Notes: generated by a model not told the origin, from the letters alone. Shown: positions 1 to 14,906, counted from the stretch's first letter. The stretch: 64,000 bases of DNA from Acanthaster planci (GCF_001949145.1 NW_019091357.1:1908982-1972981); one strand, 5' to 3'. Made by a program: numbers and translations.

Positions 1-992
1 AAACTGCATGCAAAACTGTAACAAAACTAGGCGAAACAACAAGGTAAATTGCGACTTTTTGGCATAATATTCAATGATTATTTGGGACAACCAGTGGTCT
101 AAGAAGTGATAAAATGAACAGTTGAACTCGATCTGCAATCTTCTTTCTCTACAAATGATACACTGACAAGCGATCCAACTTTATCTCGATCCATTATTCA
201 GCAGCAGTCATAAATGTCTCAGATCCATCTGAAGTCAATATTTTGACAAAACATTTAAGTGACGCTCCGAAGGTTTATGGTCGCTCTGCCCACGGCCCTA
301 GCTCTTTACGGCCAAGTGCGAATGATGTCTTTATGTACATGTACACCCGCGCCCGGGCAGTAGACTTGAACTCAAAGTTGGTCGCGTAGTTTATGCACAG
401 CCACGTACCGTGCGTTACCCGGACCGTGTGAGGTGACCGCAAATAGGCCAGTTTGGCCGGCGGGCTGTCATCGTCTTTCAGCGGCTCGAGCTGACGCAGA
501 AACTCGGTCTTGGATCAGGTGTAACTGCGTTGCAGTCTCATACACTCCCCCTACACCTCTGCCGTGTTAATCGTGACTACAAAACGCGATATTCAAAGAT
601 GGCACCTTGCATTGTGAATGATACCATGGAGATAATGACTTCATCAGATACAGGCTAATTGCTACGAAAGTAACGCTATACTTTGTATATCAAGTAGTCT
701 TTAATATGTTAAATCTTTGTTACCTCTGTCATTGGCGTATTAAAATGTGTATTCGAAATTGGGGGGATGACCTACCATAGATATTTGACAAGCGAGAGGG
801 GCGGCACACCATATACACTATATAGGGGGCGATGTTCACGATAAAGACGTACATCTGAAATGTTTATCAAATTCACGCAGAATATTACATCAGAATGGCA
901 CATTTATTGCTTAGTGATATTTCAAACATTTTAGTCTTTAGGAAATCCTGTAAGTTCTTCACAGTCAGCTTTATTTTTGTTTGTGCTCATCA

Positions 993-1096
993 CAAAAAAG
1001 TGGGGGGTACGTGATTCAATGGCCCACCCCAACCTCAAAAAGTGGGGGGGGGGGTGATTCAATGGCCCATTCCCCACCCTCAAAAAGTGGGGGGGT
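993..1096. repeat. short tandem repeat, about 44 bp unit
   Basis: Two to three copies of a unit made of AAAAAGTGGGGGG followed by GTGATTCAATGGCCCA and a CCCCACC stretch. Copies begin near 994, 1037 and 1082. G-runs differ in length between copies. It is non-coding low-complexity DNA with no visible gene around it. Confidence 0.75.
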
Positions 1097-4000
1097 ATAT
1101 ATCCCCATCCCCAGGGATTTACGCCCACGACCTCTGTATAGTTTACTGACACGACCATGTATACATCTTTATGCATATCTATCGATCCCTGAAAAATACT
1201 AATTCTATTCATCATATCGAATTATAAAACATTCATCATAGTGGTAATTTCTTTTCTTTTCTTTTTTTTTTTGCTTTGACACTTATGCGCAGCCAAACAT
1301 GGCTTTCAAAATGTAGGCTAAACAATTTCTTCTGTTATTTCAGACATTCACAATAAAGTGATCTATTTTAGCAGAAAATAAAGCACACCATTTTTGACTT
1401 CTTTTTCGAAACATTGGTTTTCAATACTTTATAATCAGCTACCTCGAACAGGCGATGTCAAGAATGACATTTTACCTAGATTGTTAAGAAAATTAAATAA
1501 TCAATTTGAACTTTGTGTTCTGAGGATTAATATGCAAATCACTATTACAGCCTACGGAATTTTACAAACAAGTAACCTCGTACACAAGGCGAGGTTCGCG
1601 GGTGCTATTTTCTCTAAATCGAGATCTAAATCTATTTTCTGACAAGTTTTCTCATTTTAGCGGCACATGCTGAAAAGTAGGTTTCCCAAATTAAAAAAAA
1701 AATAAGGCCAGCAAAAAATCCCCTTCCCCCATAAAAAAAAAACTTTACCTCAATCCTTTCCCCCCAAACACTGCATCTGACGCGATGTTAACTATGGAGA
1801 GCAATGACACCCTCGGACGATTTGCAAGAGCTTGATTCGTTTTTATACCGATGTGGCCGCTCTCAACTCGGGCTTGTTGGAACAACCCAAGAGCGGTCTC
1901 GAGTTGTCATCGTAGTAACTTAACGGCCCTCGTGTAACCCAGGCCTGTCGGCGGCTCCTTAAGTTTCCTAGGCGGTAGTTTGCTCTCTCCCTTCTCATCT
2001 CCTTTCCCCTATGAGGTCATTCCACTTTCGGTTGTGATGACTTTGAGTTTCTGTACAGTGTAAGGGCAAATTATGTTATCTAATATCCCACGGAAGATGC
2101 GGAAGGGTTCAGAGATTGAAACATAATCTATCGCACGGCTTCGAAACAAGAGCTGGAAAATCCCTTTCTGTAGAAAAATTGACACTGTTACCAAATTAGG
2201 GCATGATTTTTGCCCTAATTTCAATACAAACAGAAACTTTAACATGATTTACGTCTGGTAATTTTAACTTAGTAGCCTCAAGCTTAGTGGCATGAAACCA
2301 ACACGAGCTTTGCAGTGTGATATAAAACGAAAATTTGAACCCATGGTCAACCGTATTCTTGAATAATCAACAGGGTTTTATAAACGACCTATTCCAATCT
2401 TTATGGGAGTCTGAGATTAAGTGCTGTGATTTCTAAGAATTTGAGTCTCTTTTTATGTTGCAATTGATATGTTTGGTTTTTGAACGTGCAGGCCCCTAAT
2501 AGTAACAGATTTTACCTCAATTTCACCCTGAAACGTTTTCATAGCGAAGCAAAACAATCACTGAAGTATTTCCCTCGAATTTATCTAAAGATAAATCATG
2601 GGAACCACTGGCCAGGTGTCCGATCAGCCGGCGTCTCTCGTGCCGTGGAATGGTGTCTTCGCCCCGGGCAGATCTCAGCTCGTTACACGGCAACAAAACC
2701 ACTCACCGGTCCCTCAAGCGGTCTTTCTGCACGTGCGCCAAAAATAGACTTAGCTTTTTTTTTACCTTGGTAATCAAAATAGACTCGTAAAACGAGTGCA
2801 AAAACAAAAGACCGGTATATATCCCCCGCCGGTAATTGCCGACACAGCGTGCCGCTGCTCTGACGTGCCCATGGCTGCTTTTTAATTAGACATTCTACTA
2901 GAGTTGCCAAATTGGACCTCCTTCAAACAAATCACTGCACGTGAGTTTAAGTTGAACATTTTCTTATAAAAAGCCGACTTTTTGCCCGTCGTTTCTGCCG
3001 CGCGTGTGCCGAGAGCCTGCTCCGTGCAGGTGCGCGCGAACGTGTTCCCCAATGCACTTGGCTTGTTCGTATTTTAGTTCCTGACATCTTGTGCTGTTGT
3101 TTTAAGACGACTGTTTCAGGGGAGAGGTTAACAGGAGGGCAGGGTTGCCCCAAGTGAACCCCTGGACCCTGTTTTAAGGATCAATGAACTCCGAATTATT
3201 TTCTACACTTGATGTTTTTCTTTTCCAAAAAGAAAATTCCCTTTTTTCAGAGCAGAAATTTGGAAGGAAATGGGAAGCAAACATGCTTCAATTTTGCTAC
3301 AGAATAATAGTCAAAAAATAGTTTTAAAAGTGTCCCTAAAACGTCAATATTGCAGATCTCGCAAGAAATATAATTACCAGATTGCAAGCAATGGTCAGGA
3401 GAAACCGTGGTGTGTTTTTTTTTTCAAAAATCTCCACAGAAATTATAAAGACGTGTTTTAGTCGAAAGTCGATTGTTTCACCCAGATTGGTCGAGTTCGA
3501 GGTCCAGTGTGCTTCTTCTTTTAGTTCAAGGTTTTTCATTGCCCTACACCTGAGTGGACTGTCCGGTCACTAGGCTCAATGTCAAATCGCTCACTGAAGT
3601 TTTACTTTAGGCGAGGTTACGGTAAAGGCTTTCAGTCGAGCCACTTCTGGGGTGTCTTCTCGTAAGACCGCCTGATTTGAAGAAAAACATGCACACAATT
3701 GTAATGTTTAATGAGACACTTTCTGACTGTTATATCACTTTTGCCTTCCGTTTTTCAATATCATGATAAAGGGGACGATGAAAGAAAAGAAAGATCTTCA
3801 CATGAAATTGTTTCTCCGAAGTGTACATGTTCTATCAGAGCTCAGAATACTGTTCGGTCACACCCCAATTTTTTTTCTAGTTATACGTCTATGATCTTTT
3901 TTAACGCCAGAACCTGATTAAACTCGACTCGGTAAAGTAGTCTCTAACAGTGCACTTTGGGCCTCCGTAAGCATCAGTGTGAGACACGTTCATCAAAACT

Positions 4001-7000
4001 TCATTGGGCAAGCGGCTCGCCGGCTGTCCTTCCCCAGCCGTTTACATTCGCCTCCGGACCGTACACTGTTTGTTTAATTTCGCGCTGTTCGTAAGCCCGA
4101 CGTTGACAGATTCGCGGGGCCGACAAATTCGGTTAATGGAGCAACATGGCGGCCCGCCAACAACATGGCGAATGATACAAGGAACGGTGTACCAACTGGG
4201 TCATGCGCAAACAAATAATGAAGAGAGAAAATAATTGCTGTAAAACTCCCTCGGCCGAACTCGACTCATGATTTTCCTTCTCGCGGAGTCTGTTTAGACA
4301 GACGCATCATTAGTACTCCACTAAAAGACAGTTATACGTAAGATAAACATTAAACAACTTAAGCGTATAGTCTGGTGCACGATGATTAATGACTCGGAGT
4401 AGTGCTGTTAGCTGGAGAGGGACTTGGGGCAAATCTACGATTGAGAGAGTTTCGATTAATGGAAATGCCCCGACGAAAGTGATGAGACGAGGTACTTGAA
4501 ATTAAAGTCTGGTGTTGCTGCGATTGGTTCTTTTTAATTGTTTATTCAAGTTGCCCACTTTAGTATTCAATCCTAGTTGGAAGGACTTCTTTTGAGATCA
4601 GTGGCCGGTATTCATTGGCGAACACGGCACAATACAGTTTTGTTTCAGTACTGTTCTTACCAAACGCCTCGTATACGGATGCTGCACTAACAGATCATAC
4701 TTGGAACCAAAGAATCAGACAGACGTAAGTCCTTTTAAAAAAATCATTTTTCTGTCTTCGGGCAAAGAGAAAAGTACGCGTACAATTAGAATCTTGTATA
4801 ACTTTTCTCCTTTACTACGTTTCAACACCGAGAACGTCAAAAAAAACACTGCAGTTTTAAGAAAATGTCCATTTTTTTTAACATGAACAGTATTTCTTTC
4901 GTTGTGGAATTACCAGCATAATGACCACAACTTTGGTCTTGGACCACACAACTTGTCCGGGTCACCTGGCCAAATTGGGCTGGTCAGCTCGCGCACCTGA
5001 TGACCGCAGTGACTGGGGCCACTGACACCGGTCAGTCTGTAGGCGTCCGCTAACCCTTGATCCTAGCGCGTGGTGTACGGTCAAGCTTACCGGGGTAGCA
5101 CCGGAACCCAAATCACACCTGGTGCCTGTGCCGGGTCGTTGTTACCCTCAGAATGGGTTTTGTGACATTCAAGGTCCGTGCGTCCTCGCCTGTTATCAAA
5201 ATAAACAAACCCGAAAAACTGACAGTTGCTGGCTTATTTCTGCTTTCATCCGCCTCGAACATTTTCTTCAAAGTTACATTTTTAAATCAGTCGAAATTTA
5301 GGATTAAGTCCAACACTAATTAAAAGGAAGAATCCTCGCCGACTGGTGACTTCGTGGAAAATGAAACCTCAAGTCGTGATAATTCTAGTGAGAAAGTTAC
5401 TTTCTGCCGAAACACGATTCTATTTGCTCTTACTTTCAACTCAAAGTAAAGCTCAAAGTCTCTTATTTTTTTTAAATGTCAAAGACACAGACACTGAAGT
5501 CTTACGTTTTTGTCCATCGGCAGCATCGCGTCACGCAGCTCGCCGAAGCGTTCTTTATCCCCTTGATGTGTGCCGTTTTGCCCGGGGGACCGTACCCGCC
5601 GACAAGCCGGTATCCCGTAGGTCCCGTCATCCCCTGCAACTCGAAGCTTGGTGAAGGCTTCCAAAAGTTTTAGCATGGTTTCTAGCTAACTGGAGATGCC
5701 TTTGTTAACATATCAATAATATCCTTTTGCTGGATTCTTTTAAAGTGCGGGTTGACTACCTTGAGATCGTGGTTATTTTTATATGTGTTTCAAAAATTAG
5801 CTTAAAGAAAAAGCCATCTTGCATTTCAAATACCTCCCTCCCAAAAAAACCCATAACAGTTAAACGTTTTATGAGTGTTTTGCTTCTCGCTTGCTATGAT
5901 GATAAGTCTGAAGTTTTTTCGAGGATTTCAGTTGTCAAAATCAATTTATCTGCCCCGTTCAAGTAGTCCACTTTAGAAAACAGATATGTCTAATTTCACA
6001 GCCAAGTCAAAACTAACTTAAGTCCCTACCAACATTGTTGTGATTACCGGCACGCGGTCTAGCCTTGACCGGGCTACTACTCCAATTGTCCATAGTTCGT
6101 AGCCCGTGCGTGCCGATCGAAGAGTCCACTTCGTTAAACTGCAATTGGCGTTAATCGTAATATTTAGGCAACCAGGCCGTGGTTGATGAGACGAACCGCC
6201 CCAGAGTCACGAACGATACCATGATCGATTTTTGGTGACCGCTCTCGCTTGCAAAATGAAGGTTAGGCAAACGATAACACTAAAATTATTCCACAACTTC
6301 AAGGTTCCTGCACAGGTTTTCTGGCTTCCGTCTCCTTAACTGGTATCTCATAAGATGCTCTTTGCGAGTACATTATCTACACAGTGAACAGTTTACTTGC
6401 ATCAAGGCACTCAAGGTTTTCTATACAGGGCGAGCGTTCATTTTTGTGCATGACAATAAAACTTTCTTAAATAGTGCATTGTAGTTGTACTTTTTTAAAA
6501 GTTCGTTTGCCACTTTAACATCCGAGCTTTAATGTCACATTACAGCCGGAAGCCATAATTTTACCGATATCGCTTTGAAGACATTAAATTCAGGACAGTG
6601 AACAATTTATGACATGTTTCCGTCAATGTGCTAACGATTTTATGTATCTCCTTTCCGGGGTCAAGTTGACAGTGATATATTAATGCATAAAATGTGACTG
6701 ATACTTGTGTGGTAACTGGCTGGAACCACTATAAGTTTTTTTCTGTTATTGTTAATTCTGATCTCCAACTCAAAGCCTTGATATATATTTAAAGTTTACA
6801 CCAAGTATATAAAAGAAATATCGATTTTTCAAATTATGCTCTGTAATTCTAATTTTGGTCAAATGGTGCAGACAAGAATAAAATAAATGGAGGGATACAT
6901 CACTTTTTTTAAACAAAGCCTAGTTGTTGATTTAATTGAAGGCCAATCTTTTCCTACTGTAATACTGTATAAAGGGATTCGGTTCATAGTAGAAATAGCA

Positions 7001-10000
7001 ACATTGTGATAATAAAACCTTGTGAGTGATCAAATCTAACGTTTTCAGTATCTTACGAGAATGATTCACAAGCCTAATTTTCAGAGAAAACCAAATCTTC
7101 CAGTGGTTTGTCATCTTCAACGAGAGCTAATTCTTGGTGCCATCGAATCGCCTCGTCCCGGAGTTCACTAGCCGCCGGCAAATGGCAGAGTGGCGACAAC
7201 CTGGTTCCCGAGGAACCCGTCAATATGCCCACCATATTCGGAGGGTCCCGACACATTAAGGATTAGAAATCAAAACTGGCGAAACTCGAGAAGCCGCTGA
7301 AATTGGCTGCGGGACCCGAGACTGCCGAAGACAGATCAAACGCACGCCGGGCAGGGACGCGGCTCGTATCGTTTTAATCACAGACTCGTCCATGGTGGAT
7401 ACGAGGATGATGTCTCGACGCCATGATCCCATTCCGTCGGCGTTAATGTTTATAGTTCGACATCATGTGTCCATTTGGTGAGATTTTCTCACCTTTTGTT
7501 GAAGCAAAGCACGTGGCACCCGCGCAAGCCAAACTCAATTAAAGAAAGCCATTAGCTTGTCTTGATTTCCTGAGTTATTAAACTTTCTTTACTCTTGTCT
7601 TTCCTCAAAACTCTCTTCGCAACCATTCAACAAAACTCCTCCTGAGCGACACTTACTCATCTCGGTATCATTGTAATAATGTTTTTGTTGTGATTTTTAT
7701 ATACTTACTTTTTAGAAAGTATTCCACCCCAAATGGCCAAGGTTTCTAAAGAAATCTCTCTCTCTTTCGATTTCCACTCAGGAAGTATTTGACATCAGGC
7801 CGTTTAGCCCCAAGTAATACTAATTTATGTTATTGATTCTTCGGGGCTGTAAAGACCTCACACCCATCTCGTCAAGCTAAGACAAGATTCTGCAACCTCT
7901 CACTCATCCATGAGTTCTACCACTCAGTTTGAGAAAACAGTCACTCGCAAACTCGATTGCTAAATCTGTCCTTTAGACTCGAGGTCGACCCACTCAGGGG
8001 TTGGTGCAATTATTACGTTCTTACTTGGACTGTATACCATCCCAATTCAGAAAGTAAAACCCGAGTGCACAACTTTTCTGAAAAGTAGGTCGCGTGTTCC
8101 TCTCCAAGTAAGTCTTATTCTGATCACTATTTTGGTCTAGCGCGTCCCCGTGGGATTTTACACCGGTGATATTCACACTCGCGTCAGTCGGCGATGCGGT
8201 CAGGGGATAGCGGTACTAGTGTGTAGCGTCCAAAAAATTCTCCTGGTTTTGTGGAGTTTCTGTGAGGTGCGTCACGCGTCGTTTCAGACCTAGTTCAGAC
8301 CTGTTCGGGGGCGTCGAGTGACAACTCGATTCCAGAGACCTGGAGACAGGTCTTAAATGCAACTGCGGTACCTTTTTACCCAAGCTGTCTTCCATTTACG
8401 ACATCTTCAGAAAGTCCATCTTGTGAAGGAAGAAAAAACAGTTAAGCGCTTCAGTGCGCGTTTCTCTTGTATTTTGGTCAGTGGAAAAAGGTGTTAAAGT
8501 GTTGCATGTCTATTAAAAAACACGTGATATTCGCCACGAAATGTTTCTTCTGCAGGTTTTTTTTGGGGGGCGGGACATGAATGGTTCAAATAAAGAATTA
8601 TCCTGTTAACTCTGTCCTTGTGAGCAACTTCATTCGTGGTGAGCTTCAAGACCTAAAATGCAAGATTGAAACACGATGGCTGATTGTGAAAAGAAGCATT
8701 GAATTTGGAGTTCATTAGCGTCCTGCGCTGACATTGTTTCACCTGGAAGCAATTAAGAATATTTATCGGAAGACTAGTTCAACTTTGACCACTCAATCTA
8801 TCCATCCCGGAAACTCTCACGCTCTTTTGTAGTCGAGATCGTGTCAAAGAGCCAGGGAGTCACAGTTCGGAAACGACGGATTCGTTGGGTCGTAATCACC
8901 TCCGAGAAGACACTTTTATGGCCAGATATCCAGGCGATGGCAGAAGGGAGACGTCGTGAATTTATGACGTTTTCAGAGTGGGTTTGACATACCGTGCGTA
9001 AATCAAGGAAAGTCACTGGTCAGAAGGGATATCGAGCCGCCTCGTCGTGGCGATATGGAGTCAAGTGGAACTTTCCCATCTCGTCATATCATCGCGTTAT
9101 AATTGCCGAAAATCTTATCAAATGTCACTGAGGGCAAATAAGTTGTGGAAAGCCCGTGAACGTCTAAACATTTGAACGACGAGAACAAAATGATTGTTCA
9201 CATTCTGCAAAGATTCGGCAGAGGCCAGAAATTACTTACTCGGAACACAGAGGGTGGATTTTTATGGGGAAAGTAATGATGAGAAAAATGATTAGAAAAA
9301 AATGCAAACGAATCTAGTTTTGATAAAAATGAAGATTTCGCATTGTTTTTGAGCTTGGGACTTTGGCCTCTGCGTCTCAAGTTGTTCACTGCAATTTCGA
9401 ATCTGCATCATTCTTTGATCGCTCGGTAGAGTTCGAACTCCCTGTAGATCCTCCAGCACCTTGGGATGTCTCAGCCTTTGGGGTCAATAAACCAGTTGCG
9501 TAGTCACACAATCCATGCAGGCCCATAATAGCAGACCCACCAAAAATGTCAACTGCGTGTCTCTCAGCAAGCGAGCCCGACCTAATTGCGCGGGACAGCC
9601 GAGCATTAAGGCCCGGCGCCCGCAGTTGGCCACGGCGCGGGCGGATCGGAACATGGGCGCCCCGTCGTCCTTTACCCCCGTCACTGGAACCGGGGGCAAC
9701 GGCGGTTCTTGACCCGCCGACGGGGTAAAATGAGCGTACCTCCCACTATTCTCGCTCCTCAAATCGTTCAGAGAAGCTGTGCACTTGTAGTGATTTGTTG
9801 CAATCTTAAAACTTGTAGCCAAATGTTTGCACTTCCTTCAAAGGGTGAAAACTTGCAGATGAGTTTTGATTAAATTCGGACGCTTCAAAACAATAATTAA
9901 ACGTTCATTTTGTGTACGTCACTTTTAACGATACTGTGCTTATTTTCTATCCCTTGTCTGCAAGTTAATTAGCTCTGAAAGACTCACACAAAGGAGAAGA

Positions 10001-10082
10001 AGAATTTCTCCAAACGTTCCAATTCGAAACTCCCCAAAAGTACCACATTCATGCAGCTTGCGGCTGCAGACCGAAACGTAGT

Positions 10083-10290
10083 TTAATCGATACTCACGTC
10101 GGGCCTTAAGTAGGGTGATAAATGACACCGGATCCGCCACTTGAAAATCCGGCTAACGTCCAGTCGTCCATCGACATTCACTGAAATGGTGATTAATGAT
10201 CGATACCGGGGCATTACATGCGTCATTTGGCCTCGACGCGATACCATTGATGCTGACTTCAAACGTAGAATATTAATGATCGATACTCCT
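10083..10290. promoter_or_regulatory. cluster of three ATCGATAC sites
   Basis: ATCGATAC occurs at 10086-10093, 10199-10206 and 10279-10286. The last two are extended to an identical ATTAATGATCGATAC and are exactly 80 bp apart, each followed by a GC-rich stretch with GGG or CGGG. ATCGATA-type words are bound by Onecut/Cux-class factors and ATTA cores by homeodomains, so a cis-regulatory module is plausible. Function is inferred only. A degenerate tandem repeat is the alternative. Confidence 0.3.
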
Positions 10291-13200
10291 AAGGGTCGGG
10301 ACGGGTGCATGACCTCGATGATTACGACTTTGATCTCCACTGAGGGCTCAAAACATTCACCATTACTTTTTTCCCAAAAGTCAACCATGCCGATATATTT
10401 TCTGATGAATTTCCATTTCGGCTCTGCTGCAAGGGAAATTTTGAGAATTTGTACGTTCCTATTTCCTGCAATGGACTTGCATTAGTTTTTACTCCACCAA
10501 TAGCACGAAATAAAAAAAAAAACTTTAACTCCGACCCTTGATCACTGAAAATATTAATCATATTCCCAAGTCACACCTCAAGTGACTTGAGAGTGGAGGG
10601 GCGGGAAAAGTATTCGAATTCGGCGAATACTATAATAAAACCTCCTACATAATTATATGCTTGCATGAGCTTCTAACAAAACTGGCAACTGATAGATGAA
10701 CATTTTTTTATGGATCTGACATTGAAATCTTCAGAAAAGTCTGAGAGACAACTTCTGAACCAAACCTTTAAAAACTCCCATTTCGAGTGCAGGTGCATAA
10801 ACTATTTTCACTCAAAAAAGGGTCTTATGTCCACAGTGGAACGACTAGAACGGCGTCTACCTAGCAGTCGGGTGATGTGTCTCCCGTTCGCTTTAGATAG
10901 GTGGGCTGAAAGTTATCCGTCAGCGGATATATCCCTCCGCGTCCAGGAAAAGACAATATCAAATCGCAGGAGGAACACAAACCGTTTACAAAATATTAGT
11001 GACATGTTGACAAAATGGAAACGGTGATGTTATCAAGCCGCGAGAAGCCGTCGGGTTTTCCCCTTAAATCCTGGCTAACTTAAGTTTTTGCCCTTAATTA
11101 AACTATTTCTTCGCCACAAGTGCCGACCGGGAGTTTTACCTTGAGCAAAGGTGTGGCGCATTGATTATTTAGAAACAATTTTATACCTTGGCTTCTACCG
11201 AATACATGGCATGCGCCAAAGGAAGCGGCTATCCGTAGCGGCTGCAGCTGTCTCCCATTGACTTATGTACTACTTGCAGTCGTAGCCAAGTAATCCGGAC
11301 ATGAGCAATATTGGGATTGGTTTATATCTGTGTTCGGCTGTACTACCGAAATACATTGCGATCATCCTGTTTTAACACCAACGTTCCTTTCTATCAGTCT
11401 TCATTTAAAACGTGTATAGATGTCCCCCTTTCCTTCAGTTGGTGCAGTTGGTGTTGTTGCAGCCTTGTCATATCCATAATTTGTTTTTAATTCTCAACAG
11501 CAGTCCCTTATTTTGTGCTATCGATTTTTTTTCTGTAACAAGAGCTCGTTTCGAGGGAGGGTATCCGTAATATGGAAGGAAAAACAATATAAAGTTCATA
11601 CCGTGGCTACCATTGGGACTGGAAACTGGAAAAGATTGTATAACAAGCGCAAGTGAGGTGCTTCATGCCACCAAACTCTGTGACTCCCAGCGCGGGCAGC
11701 GACCCTCACCCATCCCAGAGCGGCGCCCATCCATCCACCAGTCACGCCATGCTCGTCACGACCTCGTTGAAATGCCGCAGCAAAAAACTCCGACGCCAGT
11801 CTCGCGTCGTTAACGTCGAGATCCTCGCCTCTTTCCCTTAACGATGCTTAGCGAGTGAAAGACGGCGAAGTTTGTCACATTGCGGGCCAGCTTCGGTGCG
11901 CGTCCGTTCCCCGGTAAAGCACAGCAATTAGTGACAATTAATAACGGGAGGAAATGAAATATTGTGCTCCTGTGTTCATGGTTCCAAAACAGCAATTTGC
12001 CAGTGACAACCAAGCAGTAAGCACCACAGCAAGTGTGGATTTATTTGAAGCACCAAACAAGTTTGTTATAAACATTTCAGTCTCCCATTTTATCTTCCTA
12101 ATTGACAGAAACACTTACATCTTGTCTACTTTATCAAACACGTAAGGTGTGAAATACAGTGTTACTTTCTTTCATCAGTGTAAGTGCATGAAATTGCTCC
12201 CTTAGCCGACAGGCTGGCTTTTCTATCCTTACACGTTACGGCTACCAAAATCTATTGGTTCCTGCTTTTGCCATTAGGAGACCAACACTTTCCATCCTTT
12301 CTTACAACATGGTGTAGGCCTATTGATGCAATGATGCATTGGAGTAGATAGACTCATCACCTTCCACGAGTCGTTTATGTACAGAACAGAAAGCTCAAGG
12401 GAAATCAAACCATTATCAAATTTTGTGTAGTTAGTCTGGAAAAGTGTATAATTTTTCGTTTCTGATTTTGTCTCTTGTGTCACAAAGCTATAGTTACAAG
12501 CGTGTATGCATTACTAAATTAATTTGCTTGAGTGGTTTATCCTGTAGATGCTCCGAACGAGGACTATTCGTCAATATTTTCGTAACAAGGTGCTGCCAAT
12601 ATTTGCAAGAAGTGGTTCTCCACAGTAATTTTTGTTCGGGGTCTGAAAACACATAAAATAAAATTAAAATACACGTAGTGTGTTGTTTGTATAGTCGAGG
12701 GATGGATCTGGTTCAGTTTTGTTGACGCCCGAAACATGCTGCCAACGCTTCAGTTGAGGTTTGAGCTTTGTTGGTGTCTCGGACAACATCCTTCTTCGAC
12801 ATTTTCGTAGCTGGACTGTTGTCTCCTGTTACACGTTTTTAACATGTTGACACGAAAATCCAAGTATTTTCCTCGTTATCACACCTGTCCTGTCTTGGCC
12901 TTCGTAGGTGAGACATCCAGCGGTTAGACTCCACAGGGAACTTTCTGGGCAGCTGTTTAACTCCATGTGTAGAGAATGCTGATTGGTCCAGTGGCTGATA
13001 CGATAATTTCGAAGAATTATCTTGTTGAAGGACCTTTGACCTTTCGAGTTCTTACCAACAGAAACACAGATCACAATGTTCGTGTTATCTATCGGTCGTG
13101 GCTTTTTCATGTTGAGCTTGCATTTCTTTTCTGATTTATCATTTTGATTTATTTTTCTCATATCTATTCCCTTTTTGTCCCACAGAAATGGCCGATGAGG

Positions 13201-14675
13201 TCACGGCTGTACGCAGGTGCGTTGCTGGGCTGCGTTCCTAATGGATCATGATTCGGCTCCAACGAGTGCTTTCGGTGGATATGATCTCCGATGTTCTTTC
13301 AGTAGGAGAGCGATGTGTCGAAGGAGCTGACTGAGAACTGAAATGATCAGCGAAAACGTCGTTTGAGCATCCACCAGTGACAAGCTGTAACTTGTAAGAC
13401 AACTTGATACCAAAGATGAATGACTCCTAAACTTGTGTAGAAGAAAGCAGTCTGCTCGACATTGGTCCGTAAAACCAGATTATTTGGGGGAAATGAGGTG
13501 GTATCAAAAACAATGACTCCAATTTAAAAAATGGAAAAATTTGTATAGCAAAGTATTCACGTATTCGTACTTCCGACCTCCCATTCTCCTTCATATGTGG
13601 TTGCCTGGCAACAGATCTAGCATCATCAAACTTGAAAAGGACACTCACCCCTATCGATACTGGATGGACTCGTGTAAAGTTAATGGATTTGTTGTATATA
13701 TAATTTATTTCATGTAAATGCAAGTTTCGTTCCCGCAGCAGATGCTCCCGAGAATCACTTAATTGGAGAACGTTTTTATTCCAAGAAAAAGATAGGGAAA
13801 AAATCTGTCATTGTTTTTGTTAATGAGTTCGTGTACATTTGTTCATGAAAGTTCACTCACTTTGAAAGCTTTTTCCAAATGTTTCAAAAACGTACTCTTT
13901 TTTTACCAAGGGGAAAAAACTTTTACAGGTGAGCGTGTAGAGAGGGGGGAGAAAAGTGTATATAAAGAAAATTCCATAGTCGTCTTCTTTTCCCACCAAA
14001 GTTTAAAATGAAAAAATGCTCAATTGTTCGCTTAAAACGTTCTTCATATTCGTCGCTACGCTATTGTGATAGTATATAGTAATCAATGGCATTAATCTGT
14101 TGTCTACCTATTTCTTACATATTATACTTAATTTCGTAAAAGCCTTCGACTTTCTGGAATTCTGTTGACGATAATATTTCGTAGCAAGGAAGAGTGATGT
14201 ACAATCGGGTGTAAACTGTGCTGGTTTGGGCAAAATGAGGCACTGCGAGTACAGATTGTGGTGCAGAGGAAACAAAGCCCAAACAGAATAGGATATAATT
14301 TTCTTATTTTTATCAGGTGTATTCATATTTTGCACAATGTTTGCTGAACAAACAAAATATTTGGAAGAAAGAGTGTGACAATCGCGCTGGCAGCAAGTGT
14401 TTCAGGAGAAACAGTTGCCGCCTTCCATTTTCGCGAATGCAAAACTCAAAACACTCGAAATCCCGTTTTGCACTGTTTTGACATGCCAATAAATGGGACA
14501 TTACACTCCTTAGCTCTAAGCAAACAGATTTGCAAGGAGAGTGCCATCTCTTTTCCTAATTCCAGCAAGCTAACACTCCGATCTCGGCCTAGTTCACTCC
14601 ACAAAAGTAGGCATCAATCATGAGGCTTGAAATCCCTCTTAAACCTTTTTTTTAAAGATTAGCTGGAAAAAGGTT

Positions 14676-14906
14676 ACACTGCAAAAACTGGGGTGTTAAT
14701 TAAATTTAACACCCCGGTGTTATCAGAACACTTTTCACTGATGTTCATATTTTGATGTTGTTTGGTGTTACTTTTAACACCCTCCAGTGTATTGTAACAG
14801 TTACAGGTGTGCTAAGTAACACCAGTGGTGTTAAAGTAACACCTTAGGGTGTGGTCATCTGATAACACCAAAAGTGTTGATTTTAACACTATAGTTTGGG
14901 CAGTGT
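14676..14906. mobile_element. MITE-like element with ACACTGC termini
   Basis: The termini are imperfect 14-bp inverted repeats: ACACTGCAAAAACT at 14676-14689 and the complement of ACACTGCCCAAACT at 14893-14906. The interior is packed with TAACACC/GGTGTTA words in both orientations, so the element can fold on itself. There is no coding capacity. No clear target-site duplication is visible. It is a non-autonomous DNA element by structure; the superfamily cannot be assigned by eye. Confidence 0.65.
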
